Source: Thiobius zoothamnicola (GTDB lineage: Bacteria; Pseudomonadota; Gammaproteobacteria; Chromatiales; Chromatiaceae). From it: a stretch of 64,000 bases of DNA. This document shows positions 9,282 through 18,062 of the stretch, piece after piece (the first letter of the stretch is position 1; each line of letters begins with the position of its first letter). The position numbers and the translations under genes are program-made. The DNA lies in assembly GCA_963678215.1 (NCBI GenBank), contig OY782758.1, positions 992,001-1,056,000 of the forward strand, read 5' to 3'. The notes under the pieces were generated by a model. The model was not told the origin of the DNA, searched no databases, and was given only the letters and a program-made list of their open reading frames with translations.

Positions 9282-9866
9282 ATGATTGATTTTCTACTCG
9301 TATCAGGTGCTTATCTGCTCGGTTCATTATCCAGCGCAATCCTGGTGTGCCGCATCATGGGCCTGCCCGATCCGCGAACGCAAGGCTCCAACAACCCGGG
9401 AGCAACCAACGTATTGCGTATTGGCGGAAAAAAAGCCGCCGCGCTCACGTTTATCGGCGATGCCCTGAAAGGGCTATTGCCAATATTGGTTGGCTACTTC
9501 ATCAACGCGGATTTACTCACGCTTGCCTTAGCTGGAGCCGCTGCATTTATTGGACATCTTTACCCAATCTTTTTTCGCTTCCAAGGGGGCAAAGGGGTTG
9601 CAACCTCTCTGGGCATTCAATTCGGACTTTATTGGCCAGTTGGCCTGATTTCAGCCGCCATTTGGCTTTTCGTCGCCAAAGTCGTCCGCATCTCCTCTCT
9701 GTCCGCGCTGATTTCAATGGGTCTGGCTCCTATCGCTGTTTGGTTGATAGCCCCTGAAATTGAGCTGATCCTCTTACAAAGCGGCATGAGTCTGATCTTG
9801 ATATGGCGACATCGCAGCAACATCATAAACCTGATACACGGCGAAGAAGATACCATCAAAAACTAA
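9282..9866 (+). CDS. plsY: Acyl-phosphate:glycerol-3-phosphate acyltransferase
   Basis: PlsY is an inner-membrane enzyme that moves the acyl group from acyl-phosphate to glycerol 3-phosphate, the first committed step of phospholipid synthesis. The three family motifs are visible: GSxxSA-type (GSLSSAI), SNNPGATNVLR and FQGGKGVAT. The 194 residues form about five helices. Its partner PlsX, which makes acyl-phosphate, is encoded at 51-52 kb. Confidence 0.94.
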   Translation: MIDFLLVSGAYLLGSLSSAILVCRIMGLPDPRTQGSNNPGATNVLRIGGKKAAALTFIGDALKGLLPILVGYFINADLLTLALAGAAAFIGHLYPIFFRFQGGKGVATSLGIQFGLYWPVGLISAAIWLFVAKVVRISSLSALISMGLAPIAVWLIAPEIELILLQSGMSLILIWRHRSNIINLIHGEEDTIKN

Positions 9867-10296
9867 ATACTCCGGTAAAGCTGGTGGCTTAGACGGATAG
9901 AACCCCTCAAAGGGACATAATGCGAATCACTAAAGCAGCAAGTTCACGGAATGAGAATATTGATCTTGTTCATCTTCTCAAAGTCTCTTCTTTTTGAAGT
10001 TCCTTGGTCACTATACACCCAGCCAAGCACCACCACGGGATGGTTCACTGCGCCTTCCCCCAAATAAAGCCTTACTCTTCACTCCTAACACTTTGTTTCC
10101 TGGCTTTACATATCAATAACCAGTGATGGCCTCACCATCAAATCGCTTATTCAATGACCTTTGGATTGGGGATTTTCAATATGCTTTAGGTATATAGTCA
10201 ATTGAGTTGATAAAAAAGCCAATAGTAGAGTCCGCCATATTACTGCAATACCGCAGTAGTGGCGCAACGTGATATCAAATAACGAGGAAACAAAAA
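9867..10296. other. Intergenic region without a recognisable gene
   Basis: I find no convincing coding sequence or RNA gene in these 430 nt. A short perfect hairpin (TACTGC at 10241-10246 pairing with GCAGTA at 10253-10258) precedes the orphan gene. A Shine-Dalgarno-like GAGGAAAC lies 7-8 nt before the next start. Confidence 0.5.
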
Positions 10297-10734
10297 ATGG
10301 GTAATGCAATTGTAAGAAAATGGAGTGACCAAAGCTATCCTGGATTCAATGAACTGAAAAGCTATATTGAAAGTTGCGATATCATTGAATACAAAAATAA
10401 CGAGGTACATAGAGGGGACAATTCTATCTGGTTCAGAGATGCAGGCGGAAGGGCGTCATCCGATATGGAATACGTTTTGAACACACCTAAATTTCGGCAC
10501 TACCACAATTTAATGCCAGCAGGGACTGATCCCTGTGTTGCTTTTTGCCAACTCATGGTGCTCAGATATCGCTCACAACTCAAGCTTGACAACGAATCTG
10601 GCACCTATTTAATCCGTTTTAACGTTTGGAGTGATATCTACACGCAAAAAAATGAAGCGCAAATGACTCAACAGGTTAATTTCACTTATTCGGCTGGTAG
10701 TAAGAAAGATCAAAACATGATCGTTTGTCTCTGA
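10297..10734 (+). CDS. Protein of unknown function, 145 residues
   Basis: I do not recognise this protein. It is a soluble, mixed-charge sequence without signal peptide or membrane helix. It has aromatic and charged patches (RKWSDQSYPGF, SIWFRDAGGRASSD) and three scattered Cys. The start is supported by GAGGAAAC upstream, and a strong terminator follows 45 nt after the stop, so it looks like a real single-gene transcript. Base composition is more AT-rich than its neighbours, which may mean recent acquisition. Confidence 0.65.
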   Translation: MGNAIVRKWSDQSYPGFNELKSYIESCDIIEYKNNEVHRGDNSIWFRDAGGRASSDMEYVLNTPKFRHYHNLMPAGTDPCVAFCQLMVLRYRSQLKLDNESGTYLIRFNVWSDIYTQKNEAQMTQQVNFTYSAGSKKDQNMIVCL

Positions 10735-10779
10735 CCGAAGTCTCGGTAAATGTGAAATAAGCTTCACATCACAAAGCTG

Positions 10780-10818
10780 AAAACACCCTTGTAACCAAAT
10801 GAGTGACAAGGGTGTTTT
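10780..10818. terminator. Strong bidirectional intrinsic terminator
   Basis: A perfect 13-bp stem (AAAACACCCTTGT at 10780-10792 with its complement at 10806-10818) and a 13-nt loop end in TTTTAT on the plus strand, with an equivalent T-run on the minus strand. It lies between the orphan gene (+) and the leftward HPr operon, so it can serve both. A weaker hairpin, TGTGAA/TTCACA at 10751-10768, lies just before it. Confidence 0.85.
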
Positions 10819-10913
10819 ATATCCGTTAGGCATCTTTTTCCTGAAAAAGCCACATCCGCCAACAAGCCACGCCAATGTGCCTGTTCTCGCTCCCATGATG
10901 GCGCTATCTAAGA

Positions 10914-11183
10914 TTATTCGTCTTCGCCAAATCGATTTTCAATCAGAACAACCAAAGCGTCCATTGCAGCTTGCTCACCCTCTCCTTCAACCTTAAGCCG
11001 GATATCCGCACCACAAGCCGCTGCCAACATCATGACACCCATAATACTTTTGCCATTCACTACCTGACCCGCCCGCTCAATCGTAATTTCTGCGGGATAT
11101 CCATTCGCAACACTGACCAGCTTGGCCGCCGCACGGGCATGCAAACCTAATTTGTTGATGATCGTAATATCTCGTTGCAACAT
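10914..11183 (-). CDS. ptsH: HPr phosphocarrier protein
   Basis: The 89-residue HPr carries the phosphorylatable His15 (LGLHARAA) and the regulatory Ser46 (NGKSIMGVMML), the target of HPr kinase. It relays phosphate from enzyme I to EIIA proteins. No enzyme I gene follows within the window. Its place at the end of the rpoN-ptsN-rapZ cluster suggests a nitrogen-related or regulatory PTS rather than sugar uptake. The Ser46 context fits the presence of hprK three genes upstream. Confidence 0.93.
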   Translation of the reverse strand: MLQRDITIINKLGLHARAAAKLVSVANGYPAEITIERAGQVVNGKSIMGVMMLAAACGADIRLKVEGEGEQAAMDALVVLIENRFGEDE

Positions 11184-11230
11184 GGTTCTGATGGGAAAAG
11201 TAAGTTAAAGGAGGAGGAGAAAATAGTGAA

Positions 11231-11623
11231 TCATTGATAACAAGCACAGACCCCAAGCTGAGCACCTTCCCGCGCTTTATCACTCAAGTTTTGCAGATCC
11301 GCACCAACCGCATAATTAAACACCCGCAACAGCATTGGCAAATTCAGTCCCGCCAGTACCACGACTTGATCGGCATACGCGAACCCACGCGCAATATTAT
11401 TCGGTGTGGCTCCGTACAAATCGGTCAGAATCAAGACCCCTTGCCCCTGATCCAGCTGTCTGAGCAGCCTTTCTGCTTCCTGCTTAATACGCTTTGGATT
11501 CACATCAACAGGCACCTCAAGACAGCTCATACCCACTGGAGTAGAGCCATAAATACGTTTGGCATTATTCAAAATGGATGTGCCGATCCCTGGATGCGTC
11601 ATCAGTAAAACACCCACAGTCAC
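11231..11623 (-). CDS. PTS EIIA component, mannose-family type
   Basis: The 130-residue EIIA(Man) fold protein has the phosphorylated His10 in MTHPGIG and a TDLYGATPNN loop. With no EIIB, EIIC or EIID gene nearby, it probably acts as a regulatory phospho-acceptor rather than in sugar transport. Such EIIA proteins next to hpr are common in proteobacterial regulatory PTS sets. Its start overlaps the rapZ stop by 4 nt. Confidence 0.88.
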   Translation of the reverse strand: MTVGVLLMTHPGIGTSILNNAKRIYGSTPVGMSCLEVPVDVNPKRIKQEAERLLRQLDQGQGVLILTDLYGATPNNIARGFAYADQVVVLAGLNLPMLLRVFNYAVGADLQNLSDKAREGAQLGVCACYQ

Positions 11624-12492
11624 GGTAGTTCTCGATGGTTACAAAGCACCGTCCTCTCCTGCGCCTCAAAGAAATCCTTCAATTTCTCGATAAGATAAAC
11701 TGAGCGATGTTGTCCACCTGTACAACCCACCGCGATAGTGAGATAGCTACGCCCTTCCTTCTCAAAACAAGGCAGCCATTCCGCGACAAACTGACGTATC
11801 TGCTGCAGCATCAAATCCACTCGATGATCTTGTTCGAGAAACTGCGCAACCCCTGCATCACGCCCAGTCAATGCGCGTAGTTCTGGCTGCCAATGTGGGT
11901 TTGGCAGACAACGGGCATCAAATACAAAATCGGCATTACGCGGCACGCCATACTTAAAACCAAAAGACTCCAGCATCAAAGAAAGTTGCACCGTATCACG
12001 TTCGGCGACGCGATTTCGAATCAGTTGACGTAACTCATGCAGACTCGTATGACTGGTGTCAATACGTAAATTCGCCATATCATGCAACGGCATCAAAATT
12101 TCACGTTCATGCGCAATCGCAGATGGTAAATTATGCTGATTATCAGTGAGCGGATGACGACGACGTGTTTCGCCAAAACGCCGAATCAAAGTAGCATCTT
12201 CCGCATCCAGGAAAATCAGTTCATATGCAATATGTTCCTGACGTAAACGCTGCATTAAATCCGGTAAATCATGCAGATCGGCATCCCGCATTCTGGCATC
12301 AATCCCAATAGCAATGCGCACACCTTCTTCGTCAAACGACTGAATCAGGTCATCCACCAATGCTGCAAACAATTTGATCGGTAAATTATCAATACAATCA
12401 TATCCGGCATCTTCCAAAGCATTTAAAGCGATACTCTTGCCAGAGCCGGATAACCCGGTTATCACAATAATTTTGATGTTTCCCTGCGCCAT
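11620..12492 (-). CDS. rapZ: RNase adapter protein RapZ (YvcJ family nucleotide-binding protein)
   Basis: The 290-residue protein has a Walker A motif TGLSGSGKS near residue 13 and the conserved C-terminal half with GCTGGQHRSV. In E. coli RapZ guides the sRNA GlmZ to RNase E and senses glucosamine 6-phosphate. Whether a GlmZ-type sRNA exists here cannot be told from the window. Position next to ptsN, hprK and EIIA(Man) is the usual rpoN-cluster context. Confidence 0.93.
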   Translation of the reverse strand: MAQGNIKIIVITGLSGSGKSIALNALEDAGYDCIDNLPIKLFAALVDDLIQSFDEEGVRIAIGIDARMRDADLHDLPDLMQRLRQEHIAYELIFLDAEDATLIRRFGETRRRHPLTDNQHNLPSAIAHEREILMPLHDMANLRIDTSHTSLHELRQLIRNRVAERDTVQLSLMLESFGFKYGVPRNADFVFDARCLPNPHWQPELRALTGRDAGVAQFLEQDHRVDLMLQQIRQFVAEWLPCFEKEGRSYLTIAVGCTGGQHRSVYLIEKLKDFFEAQERTVLCNHRELP

Positions 12493-12522
12493 TTTAATAT
12501 CCCTGTATCATCTGAAATAAGA

Positions 12523-13077
12523 TCAATTCAACAGACTCCGCTGTCTATCAATGAATGACTGGGCCGCATTATAGCCATGACGCTTTAACAAATAATTACG
12601 CGCTGCCGCCTCGACCAAAACAGCCAGATTACGCCCAGGCACCACGGGGATAGTGATAAGCGGAATTGACACGCCCAATACATCACGCGTCGCCTGTATA
12701 GGTTCCAGACACCGTATTACGGCGATTTGTCGTTCATCCATCACCTCCAGAGACAGAATCATCTCCAATTCAGCTTGCGGCTTAACCCGTCCATCGCCAA
12801 ACATGGCGCGAATATTCAAGATCCCAAGGCCTCTCACTTCCAGAAAATCACGCAGTATCGGCGGACAAACGCCGATGACACGATTTGATCCCACAGATGA
12901 ACACTCAACCACATCATCAGCCACCAAACAGCCGCCTCGGGAAATTAATTCAAGCGCCAATTCACTCTTACCGACGCCTGGTCTTCCTGTCATTAATACG
13001 CCAATGCCTGATATCTCAAGCAACACACCGGGCAAAATCATCTGATGGTAGCCGGAAACGGAATAAAGCCGACCCAT
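12523..13077 (-). CDS. hprK: Short HPr kinase/phosphorylase (catalytic domain only)
   Basis: The protein keeps the HPrK catalytic domain: P-loop GRPGVGKS at residues 31-38, the LVADD segment, the EVRGLGILN signature and a conserved C-terminal PVVPGRN loop. At 184 residues it lacks most of the N-terminal domain of the usual protein of about 310 residues. A TGA codon lies immediately before the ATG, and the ptsN stop is only 6 nt upstream, so no longer N-terminus is possible in frame. Short forms are known from alphaproteobacteria. It would phosphorylate and dephosphorylate HPr on Ser46. Confidence 0.88.
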   Translation of the reverse strand: MGRLYSVSGYHQMILPGVLLEISGIGVLMTGRPGVGKSELALELISRGGCLVADDVVECSSVGSNRVIGVCPPILRDFLEVRGLGILNIRAMFGDGRVKPQAELEMILSLEVMDERQIAVIRCLEPIQATRDVLGVSIPLITIPVVPGRNLAVLVEAAARNYLLKRHGYNAAQSFIDRQRSLLN

Positions 13078-13083
13078 TCAACA

Positions 13084-13545
13084 TCAGGCGACATGAACAG
13101 TCGGTTCGGCCAATAAGCGCTGAATCTCTGTTGCATCTTTTGCTTCACGCATCGCTTGCCGGGTACTCGGAACACGCAACAAACGTGCTAAATCGGCAAG
13201 CAGTTGCAAATGTTCCTCCGTACCTTGTTCCGGCACCAGCAAAATAAAAATCAGATCGACAGACTGCTCATCCAGACTGTCAAAATCAATGGCTTCAGTC
13301 AGGCGGATGAAAGCGCCGCGACTCTGCCGCATGCCCGGCATGCGGGCATGTGGTAAAGCCACTCCACCCGCCATGCCGGTACTACCCAAACGCTCCCTTT
13401 CCAACAAGCGTTCAAAAATTAATTCCGCCATAGCCTGATCATGCTGGCCCAATAATTGGGCAGCCCGCTCCAATACCCGCTTCTTACTATGGGATGAATC
13501 GTCCAGACTGATAGTGCCAGGGTTAAGAAGTGTTTCAACCATCAT
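13084..13545 (-). CDS. ptsN: PTS IIA-like nitrogen regulatory protein PtsN
   Basis: The 153-residue EIIA(Ntr) has the phosphorylated His66 in GVALPHAR. It receives phosphate through the nitrogen PTS and regulates potassium, nitrogen and envelope functions by direct binding of partners. It lies 272 nt after hpf, with a repeat-like sequence in that gap, and 6 nt before hprK. Confidence 0.93.
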   Translation of the reverse strand: MMVETLLNPGTISLDDSSHSKKRVLERAAQLLGQHDQAMAELIFERLLERERLGSTGMAGGVALPHARMPGMRQSRGAFIRLTEAIDFDSLDEQSVDLIFILLVPEQGTEEHLQLLADLARLLRVPSTRQAMREAKDATEIQRLLAEPTVHVA

Positions 13546-13660
13546 AAATGGTGCTCAAGCCATGATTACCAAAGGGGCTTCAGTATTTCAGAATATTCAG
13601 CGAATACAATTAACTAAACCAATTTTGCACAGATCAAATGACGTTGCACCCTATGATTGG

Positions 13661-13755
13661 CAGGCTGTTGAAACTCGTTCAGGTGCATGTGAAACAAGAC
13701 GCAAAATCACCCTTTCTGCGCCGTCACACCACATGAACACCATTCCAACAGCCTG
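13661..13755. repeat. 95-bp element with 10-bp inverted ends in the hpf-ptsN gap
   Basis: CAGGCTGTTG at 13661-13670 is inverted as CAACAGCCTG at 13746-13755. The interior shows no open frame of note. The element sits in a 272-nt gap inside an otherwise compact operon, as a small non-autonomous repeat would. A similar GGCTGTTGAA word occurs near 6,999. Other copies cannot be checked from one window. Confidence 0.45.
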
Positions 13756-13817
13756 TTATCCCAACCATCCCGCAAAACATCTGTTCAAACAGCGGGATGG
13801 ATTGGCCCATAGATCCT

Positions 13818-14150
13818 TCAGGCATCCAAATTGGTGGCATCCAGATTATGGTGTCCTGCGCCACGATGATTTTTCATTTTCTCTTTTTGTTTGATCACCT
13901 GACGATCCAATTTATCAGCCAATGCGTCAATAGCGGCGTACATATCCTCACTCACAGCATCGGCATAAACATCAGTCCCTGTTACATGCAGTTGCGCTTC
14001 CGCCTTTTGGGCTAATTTTTCAACGCTCAGAATAACCTGTATGTGAGTGACATGATCAAAATGCCGCTCTAGCCGGGATAGCTTCTCTTCGACATAAGTC
14101 CGCATGGAATCAGTCACTTCAACATGATGGCCTGACACATTGATTTGCAT
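13818..14150 (-). CDS. hpf: Ribosome hibernation promoting factor
   Basis: HPF dimerises or silences 70S ribosomes in stationary phase by binding the decoding centre. The Met at 14150 (MQINVSGHHVEVT) is preceded by AAGGAG at ideal spacing and matches the family start; the frame to 14198 would overlap rpoN. The protein is 110 residues, the short form. Conserved Asp/Ala-rich DMYAAIDALADKLDRQV is visible. It is directly downstream of rpoN, as in E. coli. Confidence 0.93.
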   Translation of the reverse strand: MQINVSGHHVEVTDSMRTYVEEKLSRLERHFDHVTHIQVILSVEKLAQKAEAQLHVTGTDVYADAVSEDMYAAIDALADKLDRQVIKQKEKMKNHRGAGHHNLDATNLDA

Positions 14151-14175
14151 AAAATTCTCCTTAGGAATGATATTT

Positions 14176-15651
14176 TTACAATAGACGCTTGCGTTCATTT
14201 GAAGGGGGAATCATCATGGATTCACGGTATTTAGCCACCGTGCGCCGCGCCACTTTAAACCCCTGATCCGCAAGCAAAGCAGCAATTTTATTGTCCGACA
14301 GTGGTTTCTTCACGGGTTCAGACTGAATGAGTTTTTTGATCGAAGCACGCACGGCGGTCGCGGAGACTTCTCCGCCCCCCACCGTGCCCACATGGCTGGA
14401 AAAAAAATGCTTAAATTCATACACGCCGCGAGGCGTATGCATATATTTTTGCATGGTGACGCGTGAAATGGTTGATTCATGCATATCCACAGCCTCAGCA
14501 ACCGTTTTAAGCACTAAAGGTTTCATCGCCTCATCACCCAACTCAAAGAAATCACGCTGCATCTCTAAAATCGTATTCGCAACCCGTAGAATCGTTTCGT
14601 TGCGACTGCGCAAACTTTTGATCAGCCAACGCGCCTCTTGTAAGTGCTGTTTCAACATGGCGTTATCCCGACTCGTATCCGCGCGCCGCACCAAATTCGC
14701 ATAGCCCTGATGGATTCTCAAACGCGGCATAATATTCGCGTTCAGTTCAACTCGCCACCGTCCGGCATGCTTGGACACATACACATCCGGCTCAATATAA
14801 CGCGTGGAATCATCCGCAATGCTCGCCCCTGGACGCGGATTTAATGAACGGATCAAGCTGAGAATCTCGCGCAGCTCATCCTGACCGACAAACAAACGAC
14901 GGCATAGTTGTACTTCGTCACAAGCCGCCAAAAGATCGAAATGATGCTGTAGAAGTTCTATCGCGTGTTCACGTTCATCAAACGATGCCGGTAATAAGCG
15001 CGCCTGGATCAACAAACACTCACGCAAATCACGCGCAGCAATGCCCGGGGGATCAAAATGTTGAATGCGATGCAACACCATCTCAGCATCCGCTAAATCA
15101 ACCTCCGTCATATCCAGCGCGGTAATGACATCCTGTAAACAAGAACTCAAATAACCATCTTGGTTAAGATCATCGATAATGGCTTCCGCGATCAAACTGT
15201 CTGATGGGATGAAACGCGCCATCGCCAACTGCCAAGCCAAATGGTCCTGTAAAGTTTCGCCTTGGCTTTGTCGCATCAACCAATCCGTGTCCTGGCCAGA
15301 TGCTCCGTTGGCGGATGAATGAGCGATGGTCGGCTCATAGATATCATCCCAGGCCGCGTCAACCGGCAGATCATCTGGCATTGATTCCGTCGCCATCTGC
15401 ACTTCATGCTCGTTATTGATATCATTAACCGCCGGAACCGCAACCTCATCTGATAAGGGAATTTCCCCTTCCCCCACTGTACGCTCATCTGGCTGCGTCT
15501 CATCAACCTCCAACATAAAATTGGCTTCAAGCGCTTGCTGCACTTCCACTTGCAACTCCAAGGCGGACAATTGCAACAGCTTGATCGCCTGTTGCAACTG
15601 AGGCGTCATTTTAAGTTGTTGGCTCAGCCCGAGCTGAATGGATGGCTTCAT
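14176..15651 (-). CDS. rpoN: RNA polymerase sigma-54 factor
   Basis: The 491-residue sigma-54 has the Gln/Leu-rich region I (SQQLKMTPQLQQAIKLL) that binds AAA+ activators, an acidic region II (residues ~50-110), the core-binding region, and the C-terminal RpoN box ARRTVAKYRE that reads the -24 element. It heads the leftward hpf-ptsN-hprK-rapZ genes. In many relatives lptB sits directly upstream; here lptCAB is 38 kb away. Confidence 0.96.
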   Translation of the reverse strand: MKPSIQLGLSQQLKMTPQLQQAIKLLQLSALELQVEVQQALEANFMLEVDETQPDERTVGEGEIPLSDEVAVPAVNDINNEHEVQMATESMPDDLPVDAAWDDIYEPTIAHSSANGASGQDTDWLMRQSQGETLQDHLAWQLAMARFIPSDSLIAEAIIDDLNQDGYLSSCLQDVITALDMTEVDLADAEMVLHRIQHFDPPGIAARDLRECLLIQARLLPASFDEREHAIELLQHHFDLLAACDEVQLCRRLFVGQDELREILSLIRSLNPRPGASIADDSTRYIEPDVYVSKHAGRWRVELNANIMPRLRIHQGYANLVRRADTSRDNAMLKQHLQEARWLIKSLRSRNETILRVANTILEMQRDFFELGDEAMKPLVLKTVAEAVDMHESTISRVTMQKYMHTPRGVYEFKHFFSSHVGTVGGGEVSATAVRASIKKLIQSEPVKKPLSDNKIAALLADQGFKVARRTVAKYRESMMIPPSNERKRLL

Positions 15652-15796
15652 GCAGATTTAAACATTGGATTGACGCTGGCGCTCCGTCAGCTCAGTCATG
15701 ACGAATTTAATGGCTGTCATTTTAGCGTAATTTTTATCGCACTACCTATAACGCGCCCAGAAACAAAGCATGGCTGAAAGAAGGGGCAACACGCGA

Positions 15797-16510
15797 TCAC
15801 CCCTTACCATACACGGGAATCGCCGCCCCCGTCACACAACGTGCCGCCGTAGACGCCAAAAACAACACGACATCCGCCAGCGCGGCAGGCGGCACCCATT
15901 GGCTAAAATCCGCATCCGGCATGTCAGCGCGATTCTGCGGTGTATCAATCGTGCCCGGCAAAATACAATTAACGTTGATATTCTGCGGCTTATTCTCCTC
16001 CGCCAGGGATTCCGTCAATGTCAACACCGCCGCTTTTGATGCACAATAAGGTGCCATCCGCGCTCTGCCCGCCAAGGCTGCCCGCGCGGAGACGTTGATG
16101 ATCCGTCCCCCTCCCTGCTGAACCATGCCCGGTAAAACGGCGCGGCACACATAGAAAGCCGAACGCGCATTCAGGTTCATCATCAACTCCCAATCACGAT
16201 CCGCTACATCCTGGACCGGCGGCCCCATGGTGAATCCACCGGCAATATTGGCCAGCACATCAATCTGACCAAAATGCGTGAATATTGCTTGCACAACATC
16301 TTTTACCGAATCCGCATCCAGCAAATCCACCAACCAAGTCGCCGCCTCAGTATCTTTGGGCAAAGCATCCCGCATCTCTTGTAAGGCCATCTGATCCCGG
16401 TCTAACAAAGCTAACCTGGCTCCCTGCTCAGCAAAAGCTTGGGCAACCGCCCGGCCAAGATTGCCAGCGGCTCCGGTAATCAATACAACTTGTGAAGTGA
16501 ATTGGGACAT
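15797..16510 (-). CDS. Short-chain dehydrogenase/reductase
   Basis: The 237-residue classical SDR has the NAD(P)-binding TGAAGNLG motif near residue 12, the NIAGG strand, catalytic Ser in NVSARAAL and the YCASK active-site Tyr/Lys. It probably oxidises or reduces a small alcohol or ketone; the substrate cannot be read from the sequence. It stands alone between rpoN and the divergent lapA. Confidence 0.85.
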   Translation of the reverse strand: MSQFTSQVVLITGAAGNLGRAVAQAFAEQGARLALLDRDQMALQEMRDALPKDTEAATWLVDLLDADSVKDVVQAIFTHFGQIDVLANIAGGFTMGPPVQDVADRDWELMMNLNARSAFYVCRAVLPGMVQQGGGRIINVSARAALAGRARMAPYCASKAAVLTLTESLAEENKPQNINVNCILPGTIDTPQNRADMPDADFSQWVPPAALADVVLFLASTAARCVTGAAIPVYGKG

Positions 16511-16600
16511 AACATCATTCCTGAAAATGCGTGATACGATGCGAGCATTATAAGGCGGGGCTTGACAACAGCGCGATCCAAAATAGACACGGTATTTAAC

Positions 16601-16888
16601 ATGCTTAATTTCATCAAACTTCTGGCGGCATTGATATTTTTATTGTTAGGAGCCGGTTTCGCCGCCACCAACAACAACATGACGGCGTTAGACCTTTATT
16701 TCATACAACCGACGCTGCCGCTGTCCTTAATCCTGTTATTCACGCTTGGCATTGGTATTCTGCTTGGCGCAACAGTCAGTTTATTGCTCTTCTTCCGACT
16801 GAAGAAAGAGAACGCAAATCTGAAAAAACAGAAGCAACTCATACAACAGGAAGTCAACAACCTACGCGCCATGCCGCTGAGTGACTGA
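16601..16888 (+). CDS. lapA: LPS assembly protein LapA (YciS)
   Basis: The protein has two membrane helices separated by a short loop, followed by a charged coiled-coil (RLKKENANLKKQKQ), the LapA layout. I chose the ATG at 16601 (MLNFIKLL), giving 95 residues; a TTG 39 nt upstream is in frame but unlikely. LapA works with LapB in tuning LPS synthesis through LpxC turnover by FtsH. The order lapA-lapB-pyrF is as in E. coli. Confidence 0.88.
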   Translation: MLNFIKLLAALIFLLLGAGFAATNNNMTALDLYFIQPTLPLSLILLFTLGIGILLGATVSLLLFFRLKKENANLKKQKQLIQQEVNNLRAMPLSD

Positions 16889-16899
16889 CCCGGTTCACC

Positions 16900-18060
16900 A
16901 TGCAAGAATTACTTTGGTTGCTGTTGCCTGTTGCCGCCGCTTCTGGCTGGTGGGGTGCCATGCGCAGTGTGCGGAAACCATTGCCAGCACCACCCGACAA
17001 ACAAAACCCGGCCTACTTCCATGGACTCAACCACCTGCTGAATGAAGAACCCGATAAAGCCATTGATATTTTCGTGGAAATGCTGGAAGTTGATAGCGAA
17101 ACCGTCGAAACCCATTTGGCGCTGGGCAACCTGTTCCGCCAACGTGGAGAAGTTGAACGCGCCATTCGCATCCACCAGAATCTGATTGCACGGCCAACTC
17201 TCAACAATGAACAACACGCCCAGGCGCTTCTTGAACTCGGCCAGGACTATCTGCGAGCCGGTTTATATGACCGGGCTGAAAAACTCTTCCAAGAACTTAA
17301 GGAAAAACGTTTACACACCGCTCAGGTGCTGCAACATCTCACCACCATCTACCAGCAGGAAAAAGAATGGCAAGCCTGCCTGCAGACAGCCGAAGCGCTG
17401 GAAAAGCATAGCCAGCAGGATCTGTCGTTAGAGAAATCGCACTATTACTGCGAACTGGCGATGCAGGCGAAAGCGGCTGAACAATACACCAAAGCACGCC
17501 ATGACCTAAAAGCGGCTCTGGCGACCAACCCCGCCTGCGTGCGCGCCAACCATTTAATGGCCCGGTTGGCTTGGGATAAAGGCGACATCCCAACCGCGAT
17601 GCAATTATTGCGCGACATACTGGATCACAACGTCCATTATCTGCCTGAAATTATCCGGGAAATGATAGCCGGGCACCAAAAATTAGGTACCTTGCAAGAC
17701 TTGCGCGCCTTATTAGAACAAATCACGGGCCAACACCCCAAAAGCGGGGCTGAGCTGTATGTCGCTGAACTGATTCAGCTTGAGGAAGGCAACCAACCAG
17801 CCGCACACTATTTAACACGCTATATACGCAACACCCCGTCCCTGCTGGGCCTGAGACAATTGGTTGAATTAGAATGCCTCAATCATGGACAACACCACCT
17901 TTTATGCGATGTATTGAATCATCTCAATAAAATTTTACAAAAACACAGCAACTACCAGTGTCATAAATGTGGGTTTCAAGCCTCAACATTACACTGGCAG
18001 TGCCCAAGCTGTCACCGCTGGAGCACAATTCAGCAACAACCGCCACTGGAAAACCTCTGA
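16900..18060 (+). CDS. lapB: LPS assembly protein LapB (YciM)
   Basis: The 386-residue protein has an N-terminal membrane anchor (LLWLLLPVAAASGWW), a series of TPR repeats from about residue 50 to 340, and a C-terminal rubredoxin-like metal site formed by CHKCG and CPSC. LapB is the adaptor that presents LpxC to FtsH and so limits LPS synthesis. It starts 11 nt after lapA and ends 2 nt before pyrF. Confidence 0.94.
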   Translation: MQELLWLLLPVAAASGWWGAMRSVRKPLPAPPDKQNPAYFHGLNHLLNEEPDKAIDIFVEMLEVDSETVETHLALGNLFRQRGEVERAIRIHQNLIARPTLNNEQHAQALLELGQDYLRAGLYDRAEKLFQELKEKRLHTAQVLQHLTTIYQQEKEWQACLQTAEALEKHSQQDLSLEKSHYYCELAMQAKAAEQYTKARHDLKAALATNPACVRANHLMARLAWDKGDIPTAMQLLRDILDHNVHYLPEIIREMIAGHQKLGTLQDLRALLEQITGQHPKSGAELYVAELIQLEEGNQPAAHYLTRYIRNTPSLLGLRQLVELECLNHGQHHLLCDVLNHLNKILQKHSNYQCHKCGFQASTLHWQCPSCHRWSTIQQQPPLENL

Positions 18061-18062
18061 TC

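Noticed and set aside
16562..16600. TTG start for lapA and a TTGACA -35 box at 16562
   Set aside because: The ATG at 16601 matches the family N-terminus, and no -10 element lies at a proper distance from TTGACA.
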